34,743 nucleotides of DNA. It comes from Methanosarcina sp. GTDB taxonomy: Archaea; Halobacteriota; Methanosarcinia; Methanosarcinales; Methanosarcinaceae. A model generated the notes under the pieces. That model was not told the DNA's origin. It did no database searches and was given only the letters and a program-made list of their open reading frames with translations. Below are positions 23,674-31,415 of the stretch, piece by piece. Made by a program: the position numbers and the translations under genes. The stretch spans positions 1-34,743 of the forward strand of contig NZ_JAQUVZ010000038.1 of assembly GCF_028693135.1 (NCBI RefSeq). The letters run 5' to 3'. Numbering within the stretch: the first letter of the stretch is position 1; each line of letters begins with the position of its first letter.

Positions 23674-23962
23674 TCATTCGCTTTACCTAACCATTTTTGT
23701 CACGCTCGACGCAGGAGAGTGGCTTTTCCCAAAAATAGAACAAAAAGAAAAGCCACAAAGCAAAATTGAAGTAAAAGCTTGTGAGAATGCAGTCAAGACA
23801 GGACAAAATTGTACTTGAAATGTACCTGAAAAGTAACCTTATTACGTCTTATTTTATTGATTTTTACTGCTTTTCCAAGCTTCTTCTTCCTTTTTCTTTT
23901 CGATTTCTTCCTTCTTCTTTCTTCTTTTTTGAAGGATCACCAGACAAACTGGTGGAGGCACG
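23674..23962 (+). repeat. Dispersed two-block repeat, copy A
   Basis: A 5' block contains ATTCGCTTTAC and CGCTCGACGCAGGAGAG followed by GGCTTTTCCC (23674-23730). After an A-rich and then pyrimidine-rich spacer comes the 3' block CACCAGACAAACTGGTGGAGGC (23938 onward). Copy B at 30682-30920 has the same blocks in the same order and orientation. Confidence 0.7.
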
Positions 23963-24165
23963 TTATGACTCTGAAAGTGAAAAACGGATTCTAGATAAAG
24001 GGAAGTATCTCTCGTTCAAGGTAGGATATTTCTCTATAGCATTCAAGATATTTTAATAGTCTTATTATGAGTTAGGCAGTTGTTTTTTCTGGCTGACAGG
24101 CTGAATACAATCGAATGAGGTTCAGGAAAGTGCGCCAGCACTTCCCTTACTTAACAGGCTATACC

Positions 24166-24729
24166 TTACTTTAACAGGTCACTCGCACTTACAAGAGGCA
24201 CAAGTTCAGCTTCTACTTCTTTCAGTTTTTCCCTTGCCCCTTCTTCCCTGTCCACGACGGTGATTACGTATTTTACACGGGCTCCGGTCTCCCTGACTAC
24301 CTCGATCGCATCCTTAACCGAGCCTCCACTGGTTGTTACGTCTTCGAGCATTACAAGCCTGTCTTCGGGTTTCAGGTTTCCTACAAATCTGCTTTTTGTG
24401 CCGTAGTCCTTGACGGATTTCCTGACTATCAGCAGGGGGAGCTCAGTTTCCAGAGAAACCGCGGTTGCCAGAGGGACTCCTCCTAGTTCCACACCTGCAA
24501 CGGTGTCCACATCCATTTCCCTTACCCTGAGGGCCGCCTGCCTGGCAATAATTTTCAGGGTTTTAGGGTCAGTGCTGGCTTTCTTAATATCTATGTAATA
24601 CTTGCTTTTCTTTCCCGAGGCGAGCGTGAAGTCCCCGTAGCGGACAGCTCCGCAGGCTTTGAGGGCTGCGATCAGTTCCTGTTTTTGTATCTCGAATTCG
24701 TTTTCGGTATCTGGTTTTGATTGACTCAT
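24166..24729 (-). CDS. pyrE: Orotate phosphoribosyltransferase
   Basis: The 187-aa enzyme joins orotate and PRPP to make orotidine 5'-monophosphate in de novo pyrimidine synthesis. Visible landmarks are the orotate loop region FTLASGKKSKYYIDIKKA (34-51), GVELGGVPLATAVS (79-92), the flexible-loop Lys in RKSVKDYGTKSRFVG, and the PRPP-binding motif VMLEDVTTSGGS (126-137). Length and order match archaeal PyrE. GGTGAGATA precedes the ATG. An N-terminal extension of about a dozen polar residues is slightly longer than in some relatives. carS lies upstream on the same strand, but a 207-bp AT-rich gap with its own TATA box suggests separate transcription. Confidence 0.95.
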   Translation of the reverse strand: MSQSKPDTENEFEIQKQELIAALKACGAVRYGDFTLASGKKSKYYIDIKKASTDPKTLKIIARQAALRVREMDVDTVAGVELGGVPLATAVSLETELPLLIVRKSVKDYGTKSRFVGNLKPEDRLVMLEDVTTSGGSVKDAIEVVRETGARVKYVITVVDREEGAREKLKEVEAELVPLVSASDLLK

Positions 24730-24761
24730 TATCTCACCGGTGTTTGCAGCCTTATCAGCGC

Positions 24762-24770
24762 TATAAATAT
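24762..24770 (-). promoter_or_regulatory. TATA box of pyrE
   Basis: ATATTTATA on the minus strand lies about 33 bases before the pyrE ATG, so transcription would begin close to the Shine-Dalgarno. An A-rich tract flanks it upstream on the same strand. Confidence 0.5.
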
Positions 24771-24775
24771 TTTTT

Positions 24776-24842
24776 TACGTTTTTTTAAGTTTTTTAAGTT
24801 TTTTAAGTTTTTTTCCTCTGATTTTTCCTGTGATTTTTCCTC
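24776..24842. repeat. T/A-tract tandem repeats between carS and pyrE
   Basis: On the plus strand the unit TTTTTTAAG is repeated three to four times (about 24778-24807), followed by two copies of a TGATTTTTCCT unit (about 24819-24841). Regular A-tracts of this kind bend DNA and could act as an upstream promoter element for pyrE. Confidence 0.55.
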
Positions 24843-24936
24843 AGTAGTTATGCAGGGCTTTTCTCAAATCTTTTTATGCAATTTTTTTAGTACAGGATCT
24901 TCATAAATATTCCCCGAAAATTTTCCCAGGAAATTT

Positions 24937-25464
24937 TCACCAGGGTTCTTTTTTCACACCTATAAAGTATCCGATTATGTTTGTCGTAAGATGGAGCAGA
25001 GGCGTCATTATGAGGATGGTAAGCACGATTCCGGGGGTAAAATTGTTCACGAACCATTCCGGGGATGCAAGGTATGTGAAAACCCAGGCTCCCACAACAA
25101 AGTCCAGCTGATCTACAAGAGGCAGGGAAGCTCCCCTTTTCAGGCCCATCCTGCGCTTGAAAAAGCTCTTGAACATATCCCCGAAAAGGGCGCCGGAGGC
25201 AAGGGCGAGGACAACTATCAGAGCGCTTGCGTAGTCCGGGCCAAAAGTGGGCATTTCAATTCCCATAATCTCAAAATCCTTCGTACTCAGCCAGATCTCA
25301 ACGCATCCTGCAAGAAACCCGCAAAATATGCCTGAAAAAAGCCCTCTATAGGTCTTTCCATCTCCAATAAACCTTCTTCCGTCCTTATACGTCCTGCCTC
25401 CGTCAATTGGTTTCCCGCCCCCAAAGACGGCTGCAAAGGGATTGGAAAGGTATGCAGGAATCAT
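24937..25464 (-). CDS. carS: CDP-archaeol synthase (CDP-2,3-bis-O-geranylgeranyl-sn-glycerol synthase)
   Basis: This integral membrane enzyme uses CTP to activate the unsaturated archaeal ether lipid core before head-group addition. Diagnostic motifs are IPAYLSNPFAAVFGGG at the N-terminus, GKPIDGGRTYKDGRRFIGDGKTYRG (18-42), GALFGDMFKSFFKRR and LPLVDQLDFVVG. Four or five hydrophobic helices are present. With the ATG at 25464 the protein is 175 aa and lacks half of its first helix. The reading frame continues upstream through codons for VDTTIELIIKAFWL before a TAG, and those residues match the expected family N-terminus, yet no ATG, GTG or TTG lies in that stretch. The true start may be non-canonical (up to 25506). 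The gene is divergent from the CcmF pair. Confidence 0.93.
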   Translation of the reverse strand: MIPAYLSNPFAAVFGGGKPIDGGRTYKDGRRFIGDGKTYRGLFSGIFCGFLAGCVEIWLSTKDFEIMGIEMPTFGPDYASALIVVLALASGALFGDMFKSFFKRRMGLKRGASLPLVDQLDFVVGAWVFTYLASPEWFVNNFTPGIVLTILIMTPLLHLTTNIIGYFIGVKKEPW

Positions 25465-25753
25465 CAGCCAGAATGCTTTGATTATCAGCTCGATCGTAGT
25501 ATCAACTCTCTAATTTCCGGTTCGTTCTTTCCTAAGACAGAAGTTAACTTCCTTCCATATCCTTATCCTTTTTATTTTTATGTATGACTTGTTTACAAAG
25601 TTAGCCAGAGGATTATTTTCCGCTTTCCTCTCCCTGTATTCTTCAACTTTTTTCAGGTACGTTTAAATAATGTGCTTAAGTAAATATTATCCCTATTTAA
25701 TAGTATTTATTTTATTAAGTTATAATATTAGATCACATTTTTCAAGGTTTTTT

Positions 25754-26773
25754 ATGAAGCCGCTCAACAATATTCTCACAGTTCGCAGCACCTTGCTTGC
25801 CACGGTCTTTGTCCTGGTGCTGCTCGCAGCTCTGATAACAATGGGGCTTTTAACCCCTTTTATCCTGAGGGTCAGTACAGGAGAAGAAATCCTTCTCGAT
25901 TCTGCCTATTTTAACCTGCGTGCAGCTCTGCCAACCCTTGCTCTGGTCATGCTGCTGACCCTGTGTCTTCTAATACGAAGCGCAGGGAAAGAGGAAGGCC
26001 TTCTTGTCCTTGGGATTGGAACTGTCGGTTCTGTGCTCTCGGTAATTTTCTCTCCCTTCTCAAGCCTGCCTGTTAATATTGCATTTCCACTTCTTGCAGC
26101 AGCCTTTTTTGCGGTTGTGTACAGGCTGCTTTCCTTACGGGAAAAAACCCTGAAAGGAACTCTGCGAAGGGCGGGTTCCCATATTATCCACCTCGGGGCA
26201 GTCCTGCTTCTTGTTGGCATTCTCTTCAGCACGAACATGAAGCTTGAAGATTCTGCTGTTGTACCCATGGGAGAAGTGGGCACTTTTAAGTCTATGGGTT
26301 ACAGCGTTTATGTTACCAACATCACATCTGGAATTGAAGGGGACCCCTACGGGAGCTATCCTGGCTCAGCTTACGTAAGTACCATAGATTTTGATGTGTA
26401 CAGGTGGGGCCAGCCTTTTGACAGCGGACAGATCAGGTATATAAGTGATTTCAAGTGGGAACAGTCCTACACCGAAACTTATATTCACAGAGGGCTTCTG
26501 GAAGAACTTTTTATTGCCCCAAAATCCGTGGATACAAAAGCCCAGACCGTGGAACTTTATATCCGGAAGGTGCCTTTCATGACCGCTCTCTGGGGTGGAT
26601 TTTATTTGATGGTACTGGGCATCCTGATACTCTTCCTCTCGGATTCTCTCCTGAGAGAAAAAGGTACCTCAGGAGATGGTCTTTCTGGAAACCGCTCTTC
26701 TGAAATAAGTTATCAGGTAGATGAAAACAAAAACGCTAATAGAAAGAAGCGAGTTAGTAAAAAAAATGTATGA
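25754..26773 (+). CDS. CcmF C-terminal-half protein (cytochrome c biogenesis)
   Basis: The 339-aa membrane protein corresponds to the C-terminal part of CcmF, the haem-handling subunit that attaches haem to apocytochrome c. Four helices come first. Then the motif RRAGSHIIHLGAVLLLVGI holds a likely haem-ligand histidine. A large extracytoplasmic domain of about 130 residues follows (GYSVYVTNITSG through FKWEQSYTETYIHRGLLEELFIAP), and a last helix GGFYLMVLGILILFL ends the membrane part. The start at 25754 is preferred: AAGG lies a few bases upstream and the preceding 28 codons from an ATG at 25670 are AT-rich with no ribosome site. It is followed after 24 bases by the N-terminal half, so the gene order is reversed relative to one-piece CcmF. 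Confidence 0.85.
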   Translation: MKPLNNILTVRSTLLATVFVLVLLAALITMGLLTPFILRVSTGEEILLDSAYFNLRAALPTLALVMLLTLCLLIRSAGKEEGLLVLGIGTVGSVLSVIFSPFSSLPVNIAFPLLAAAFFAVVYRLLSLREKTLKGTLRRAGSHIIHLGAVLLLVGILFSTNMKLEDSAVVPMGEVGTFKSMGYSVYVTNITSGIEGDPYGSYPGSAYVSTIDFDVYRWGQPFDSGQIRYISDFKWEQSYTETYIHRGLLEELFIAPKSVDTKAQTVELYIRKVPFMTALWGGFYLMVLGILILFLSDSLLREKGTSGDGLSGNRSSEISYQVDENKNANRKKRVSKKNV

Positions 26774-26797
26774 GACGGGTGTGCAGATGGTGATAGC

Positions 26798-27859
26798 ATG
26801 AATACTGGAATGGGGCTCATCTGGATAGCGGGAGCTTCCGGACTGCTTGCTTTTTTAACTTCCCTGTTTTACTTCTTCAGGCAGGACAGGAAATTTCTTG
26901 TCCTTTCCGAAAAGCTGGAACTTGCAGGAGGATCGGGCATATTAATCGCGATATTTCTGCTTGTCTACCATCTGCTTGTTGTGGACACGGAATACAGTTA
27001 TGTCTTTCAGCACTCCAGCACTGACCTTGCCTGGATCTACAGGTTTTCGGCGCTTTGGGCAGGACAGGAAGGGTCATTTTTGATATGGACAGGTTTTATC
27101 TTCATAATGCTCGCCATAACGCGTTTTACAGGCACTGGTAAAATTCTCCGGGAAACAAATCTCTTTGCCCTTATGAGGTCGGTTTCACTCTTTGTAGCCT
27201 CGGTATTCCTGCTGCTCCTGGCGTTGAAAAACCCTTTCTCAATGTATTATGTAACAGGTGCAGGAATACCTGAAGTTACAAACTGGAACCTCTTTGTGGA
27301 ACCTTTCGTTGTTTCTTACGGACAGGGCATGAACCCTCTACTCAGGAACCTCTGGATGGCTATCCACCCCCCTCTTCTGTTCCTCGGCTATGCAGCTTTC
27401 ACCCTTCCTTTCGCTGCTGCAATTGCAGGCCTTGTTCTCAAGGACAACAGGTGGTCTGAACTTGCAACAGGCTGGATGCGCGTCTCCTGGCTCTTCCTTA
27501 CTCTTGGGATCGGATTCGGAGCATTCTGGGCATATGAAGTGCTTGGCTGGGGTGCCTGGTACTGGACCTGGGACCCTGTAGAAACTTCTTCCCTCATTCC
27601 CTGGCTTACGGCAACAGCTTATCTGCATGCAAAGTTAAGGATCCGCCAGGGAGAATATGCTTTCATGCTCCCTATGCTTGCACTTGTCTCTTTTATCCTG
27701 GTCATTTTCTCGACCTTTGTCACAAGAAGCGGGCTGTGGGTATCTGTGCATTCCTGGCAGGACTTCACAACAGAAGGGATGATAATTGCCCTCTTCCTGC
27801 TGATCCTTACAGGTTCGAGCACGTTTCTCCTTGCCAGGAAGTATTTTAGCGAAGAATAA
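26798..27859 (+). CDS. CcmF N-terminal-half protein with WWD haem-binding domain
   Basis: The 353-aa membrane protein has about nine helices. Signature segments are ALWAGQEGSFLIW (86-98), NPLLRNLWMAIHPPLLFLGY (179-198, with His190), the WWD haem motif WGAWYWTWDP (251-260), and FVTRSGLWVSVHSW (307-320, with His318). These are the usual haem-ligand and haem-binding positions of CcmF. The protein ends soon after, where a full-length CcmF would continue into the part encoded by the preceding gene. GGTGATAGC precedes the ATG. Both halves probably work together with CcmA/B/C/E, none of which lie in this window. Methanosarcina species use c-type haem proteins for extracellular electron transfer. Confidence 0.9.
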   Translation: MNTGMGLIWIAGASGLLAFLTSLFYFFRQDRKFLVLSEKLELAGGSGILIAIFLLVYHLLVVDTEYSYVFQHSSTDLAWIYRFSALWAGQEGSFLIWTGFIFIMLAITRFTGTGKILRETNLFALMRSVSLFVASVFLLLLALKNPFSMYYVTGAGIPEVTNWNLFVEPFVVSYGQGMNPLLRNLWMAIHPPLLFLGYAAFTLPFAAAIAGLVLKDNRWSELATGWMRVSWLFLTLGIGFGAFWAYEVLGWGAWYWTWDPVETSSLIPWLTATAYLHAKLRIRQGEYAFMLPMLALVSFILVIFSTFVTRSGLWVSVHSWQDFTTEGMIIALFLLILTGSSTFLLARKYFSEE

Positions 27860-28002
27860 ATTAGTGAGGAATAAAGGCTCTTCGCTATTTTGTATGGGTT
27901 GAAGATTCATATCTGCAGGTATTGTGCCCTGTGTGTGTTGAAAAATGCAGGTACTGAGAGTGAAAAAATGGTTTTGAGACAATTTGTATATCTGAAAAAA
28001 AA

Positions 28003-30366
28003 TTAAGAAATGTAAGTGGAGGCCCACTCCGGCTTTTCCGGTGGGTTTGTCTCCAGCATTTCTCTCCATTTTTCATCGGTCAGGCGGTCGGACATGGGCT
28101 GCTTGAACTCGTAGTAGCTCATAACAGGCCCTGCAGCTAGGAAAACCCTGCCGTCAGGAAGCTTGTAAGCCACAATCACCATATCCACATATCCTGTCCC
28201 TTCCTCAAGCACGAGTTCGTCATTTGGTTCGGTGTGGACGTCTGCAACAAGGATAGTTTTTCTAGCGTCTTCGTCGACACTCACGCTCGTTTTGATTCTT
28301 TCTCCAAACTTGAAGATGTAAAGTTTATCTTCTTCTGTCAGTTCCTTATTTTCAAGTTCCTTTTCGGAAATCTCGATAAGCTTTTCCAGGACGCTCGCGA
28401 GGCTTTCAAAGTTTCGTCCTGTATCTTCATCAAGCGCATCCAGTTCTTCAAGCCCGTCTGCAGTCATTCGGGTAAGGGCAAGCAGCCTGTTATAAAATTC
28501 AGGCACAGGCTCAACATACCCTACGGTTTTGTCCCCAAACACAGGAAGTTCCGACTCCATTACATAGTTTTGCTTAGCGTAGAGAATTGTATCGTGCCTG
28601 AGTTCGGTCCAGGAAGCCAGCGAGGTGCTCAGTTCCTTGTCCTGCCAGGCTTCGGTCTGCATAAAGGTCGGGTATCCTGAATCGTAGTCTTTCAGGAGGG
28701 GCTTGAGGGAATAAAGCCAGGACCAGTAGAGGTTCCTGTTCCAGTCGGCTGCACTGAAGTTCGAAAACTCCGAATCCAGTTCCTCGTACCTGAGACTGTA
28801 GTTTTTGTAACTGGAATCGTCCAGTTCGTCGAGCCAGTAAACAGCCCTTTCCGAACCCAGGAGAGCCATCGCATCAAGCCCGCGCGGGAAGCCCCTGTTG
28901 TTTCCGTACAAGGAATCTATATAGGTAAATGGCATATGTCCCGGATTTCCTGTGTACTCTTTAGTATAGGGGCCGGTGAGCCTGAAGAAAATGTAGGAGT
29001 CCGGGATAAAACGCTGGCCCATAAACCTGAAACCTTTTGTATCCTCCAGGAGTTCATCGGCCTGTTCGGCCGTTAGAATGGGTTCATGAGTTCCGCTTCC
29101 TGTGCCTCCGTAGATCTCCGGGCTCCGGTATCCGGCAAGTTCTACTTTCATCTCTCCTATCGTTGTTGCATTAAAACTCTTTGACCCGTTTCCAAACACT
29201 GTATCCATTGCTTCCATATATTCATAAGGTCCCAGGTCATCGGAGACACCGACATAAAAAGCAGTAATCGTGTAGATCCGGTCCCATTTCTGAAGGAGAT
29301 CTGGATTGTTTTCAAACCGGGAGGTGATCAGACTTGCCTGGATTGTCTGGATACGGGCTTCTTTTTCCGGGTCTTCGGCCCGGATTAATTTTCCTTTAAG
29401 CAACATGCTCATCCTCCCATGCCACATGAGAGCCCCGAAGTAATTCTTCAGGAGTTCCGAGTGAGTGTAGTGTCCCCTGGGCACATATTGAGAATAATCT
29501 TCTTCGTACAGGAAAATCGGAGAGGGAGCAAAGCCTTCGTGAGCTTCGATAAGAGTTAGTTCAGCTTCGACATCATCTTTTACAAATGCAGGAATCTCAA
29601 ACTGATATTTTTCCTTTACTGCCGGGTCAAAGTATGTTCCTGCCTTCGGGTCGTAAGGGTCTTTAATCTCCATGATCTGATATTCTTTTGGCTGGAGCAG
29701 GCTCAATGCACCCGCAAAGTAGGCTGCGTTTCTTCTTGCGGCTTCTTTTTCTTCTCCTGATGCGCTGTTATAATCCTCTACAGATGCGTTAAGCAGGGCT
29801 TTATCGAGTTCCCACAAAAGGCCATATAATTCATTTTGCTCGACCTGGCTCATGCTATCGTCAAACTGGACGTGGTAGAGGTGGAGAAGAGTATCCGAAG
29901 TTATGAAAATTAGCTGTCCCTCTCTTTCAAGGCTGCCATACATAGCAGTGATATCTTCTTCCTTCGGGTTGTAAGGGTTGGAAATTACCACAAATCCGTT
30001 TTCCTTCAGCTTCTCCAGGGCTGCCTCATCTGTCAAAAACTTCTGAGAAAACTCTCCGTAATTCGTAACATCCGATTCCTGCAGGGGCAGTTCATACTGG
30101 GGAGCTTTCAGCTCTATATCAAGGGCTTCAAGCCTGTAGTTTCCTGCAAGCGATGAATTTCCGGTCTCAAAATCGGAAAGATTTACTGCTTCGGTTTTCA
30201 AATGACCCGTCAAAGCGTTTTTATTATTGTCTAAATCTTCTTTCTGTTCTGTCCCGTTCTCCCCGCTTAACCCGGAACTTTGCTCCAGGCATCCTCCTGT
30301 AAAAAGGGAGACTAAAAAAATAAGAAACATCAAAAGAGTTACAACTGTCTGAGTTAGATTCTTCAT
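28003..30366 (-). CDS. DUF3160 surface lipoprotein, paralogue 1
   Basis: The 787-aa protein counts from the ATG at 30366, preceded by GAGATGAAATA; the frame continues 57 codons upstream without a signal peptide and that part is unlikely to be translated. A signal sequence ends in a lipobox (FTGGC, Cys26). After a low-complexity stretch the DUF3160 domain covers nearly all the rest, recognised by TSDTLLHLYHVQFDDS, MWHGRMSMLLKG, AFYVGVSDDLGPYEYMEAMD, RFMGQRFIPDSYIFF, FPRGLDAMALLGSERA and the end PVMSYYEFKQPMSDRLTDEKW. The function of the family is unknown. It is highly similar to the second DUF3160 gene about 1 kb upstream, so they are tandem duplicates. Confidence 0.9.
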   Translation of the reverse strand: MKNLTQTVVTLLMFLIFLVSLFTGGCLEQSSGLSGENGTEQKEDLDNNKNALTGHLKTEAVNLSDFETGNSSLAGNYRLEALDIELKAPQYELPLQESDVTNYGEFSQKFLTDEAALEKLKENGFVVISNPYNPKEEDITAMYGSLEREGQLIFITSDTLLHLYHVQFDDSMSQVEQNELYGLLWELDKALLNASVEDYNSASGEEKEAARRNAAYFAGALSLLQPKEYQIMEIKDPYDPKAGTYFDPAVKEKYQFEIPAFVKDDVEAELTLIEAHEGFAPSPIFLYEEDYSQYVPRGHYTHSELLKNYFGALMWHGRMSMLLKGKLIRAEDPEKEARIQTIQASLITSRFENNPDLLQKWDRIYTITAFYVGVSDDLGPYEYMEAMDTVFGNGSKSFNATTIGEMKVELAGYRSPEIYGGTGSGTHEPILTAEQADELLEDTKGFRFMGQRFIPDSYIFFRLTGPYTKEYTGNPGHMPFTYIDSLYGNNRGFPRGLDAMALLGSERAVYWLDELDDSSYKNYSLRYEELDSEFSNFSAADWNRNLYWSWLYSLKPLLKDYDSGYPTFMQTEAWQDKELSTSLASWTELRHDTILYAKQNYVMESELPVFGDKTVGYVEPVPEFYNRLLALTRMTADGLEELDALDEDTGRNFESLASVLEKLIEISEKELENKELTEEDKLYIFKFGERIKTSVSVDEDARKTILVADVHTEPNDELVLEEGTGYVDMVIVAYKLPDGRVFLAAGPVMSYYEFKQPMSDRLTDEKWREMLETNPPEKPEWASTYIS

Positions 30367-30681
30367 TATTTCATCTCGGTCGCTTTGGATCAGTATCTGA
30401 TTCGAGCTTTGCTCGCTCAGAAAAGGTGGGGTTTTACCTTCGAAGTCAAGTTTCAGATTATTCCTGTTTTGCAACCAAAGGTTCGTATAGGGGGTCAAAC
30501 TTTTTAAAAATTTAACTTTTCCATATGTTATTCTCATTACAATATTTCAATCTATTCAAAATCCAGTAGTCATATCCAGCTACAAAATTTGATAAATAAA
30601 AAACTGTCCATTCCCTGTTACCTGGTTGACTTTTTTGAATAAAAAGAAAAATTAAGAAATGTTTCTGATCCTTACAACCCT

Positions 30682-30920
30682 ATTCGCTATACAGAACCGT
30701 TTCCGAACCGTTCTTGTTCCGCTCGACGCAGGAGAGCGGTTTTTCCCGCCAAAAAAAGAAAAGGACGAATATAAAAGCAGGAAAGTAAAAACAATTGAGC
30801 ACACCTATGAAAAATATGTAGAAGTAACCGTGGAAACCTGTAATTTTTTTGTTTCTTTTTGTTTCTTTTTGCTTCTTTCTACTTTCTGGATAGGGCCACC
30901 AGACAAGCTGGCGGAGGCGC
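30682..30920 (+). repeat. Dispersed two-block repeat, copy B
   Basis: The 5' block ATTCGCTATAC...CCGCTCGACGCAGGAGAGCGG (hairpin CCGCTC/GAGCGG, 30719-30739) is followed by TTTTTCCC and an A-rich stretch. A pyrimidine tract with GTTTCTTTTT repeated then leads to the 3' block CCACCAGACAAGCTGGCGGAGGCGC (30896-30920). It matches copy A (23674-23962) in order and orientation. Confidence 0.7.
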
Positions 30921-30973
30921 TGATATTTACCTGTAAATTGAAAAGCCATTCCCGGATAAATCAAAGTTGCGCT

Positions 30974-31011
30974 GGCGCACCCCGCCGTAAGCAACGGGGT
31001 ATGTTCGCGCC
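30974..31011. repeat. GC-rich hairpin with GTAAGCAA loop
   Basis: ACCCCG/CGGGGT (30979-30984 with 30995-31000) is flanked by GGCGC/GCGCC (30974-30978 with 31007-31011), giving an extended stem with an internal loop. It resembles the hairpin at 31139-31159. Confidence 0.6.
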
Positions 31012-31138
31012 ATCGCTCCAAATTTCGTTAAAGAAAACAATAACCCTAAAAACTTTAGTTTGAGTAGAAGTTAACAACCGGAAAATGGAATTGATAAATT
31101 ACATATTATCATTAACGGTTATCGGGGAAGTTTTCCAT

Positions 31139-31159
31139 CCCCGCAGCAAGCTAGCGGGG
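31139..31159. repeat. GC-rich hairpin with AGCAAGCTA loop
   Basis: The stem is CCCCGC/GCGGGG with a nine-base loop. Both this and the hairpin at 30979 are followed by GGGGTAT and TTCG, so they appear to be members of one REP-like family. Confidence 0.6.
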
Positions 31160-31367
31160 TATTCGACTGATAATAAAATTATTCTCCCGGTTCCGGGGGT
31201 TTTCCTTCAATGTTTGCTTCTTTTTATTACGGTGTCGCTTTTTTGGTTATTTTTTATCTGGCTGACAGACCGGCCCAGGCCCAACGCGGCGTGGGGAAGA
31301 CGGATTGAAAGCTTCCAGCTCCGGGTATAGAATAGATCAAACAGTTAATGAGGGATCACCAAAAGCT

Positions 31368-31402
31368 GAAAAAAATAAAAAAATTAAAAAAATTAAAAAA
31401 TA
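31368..31402 (-). terminator. Oligo-T terminator of DUF3160 paralogue 2
   Basis: The minus strand just past the stop codon at 31416 carries four consecutive runs of six to seven T separated by AA or A. This is a strong archaeal-type terminator. Confidence 0.7.
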
Positions 31403-31415
31403 GTTGAGAGCAAAA

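Larger units (their letters stand above)
23461..24165. other. Gene-free region with hairpins and dispersed repeat copy A
   Basis: Several ORFs of 60-90 codons on both strands are low-complexity or hairpin-derived and are not credible. The region holds three strong hairpins (23509-23611), the dispersed repeat at 23674-23962 and a long polypyrimidine tract (about 23870-23932). Confidence 0.6.
30367..31415. other. Gene-free spacer between DUF3160 paralogues
   Basis: ORFs of up to 134 codons here run through hairpins and polypyrimidine tracts and do not look like proteins. The spacer contains dispersed repeat copy B (30682-30920), two GC-rich hairpins (30974-31011 and 31139-31159), a short CCCGG/CCGGG hairpin near 31186, and the terminator of the second DUF3160 gene. 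Confidence 0.6.

Noticed and set aside
28003-30537. Longer start for DUF3160 paralogue 1
   Set aside because: The extra 57 codons put hydrophilic sequence before a clear lipoprotein signal peptide; the ATG at 30366 has its own ribosome site.
30659-31063. 134-codon plus-strand ORF and the opposing 113-codon ORF
   Set aside because: Both run through the dispersed repeat, a polypyrimidine tract and a hairpin. A shared PDKLxEA string in the ORF at 23781-24056 comes from the repeat's 3' block, not from a protein family.
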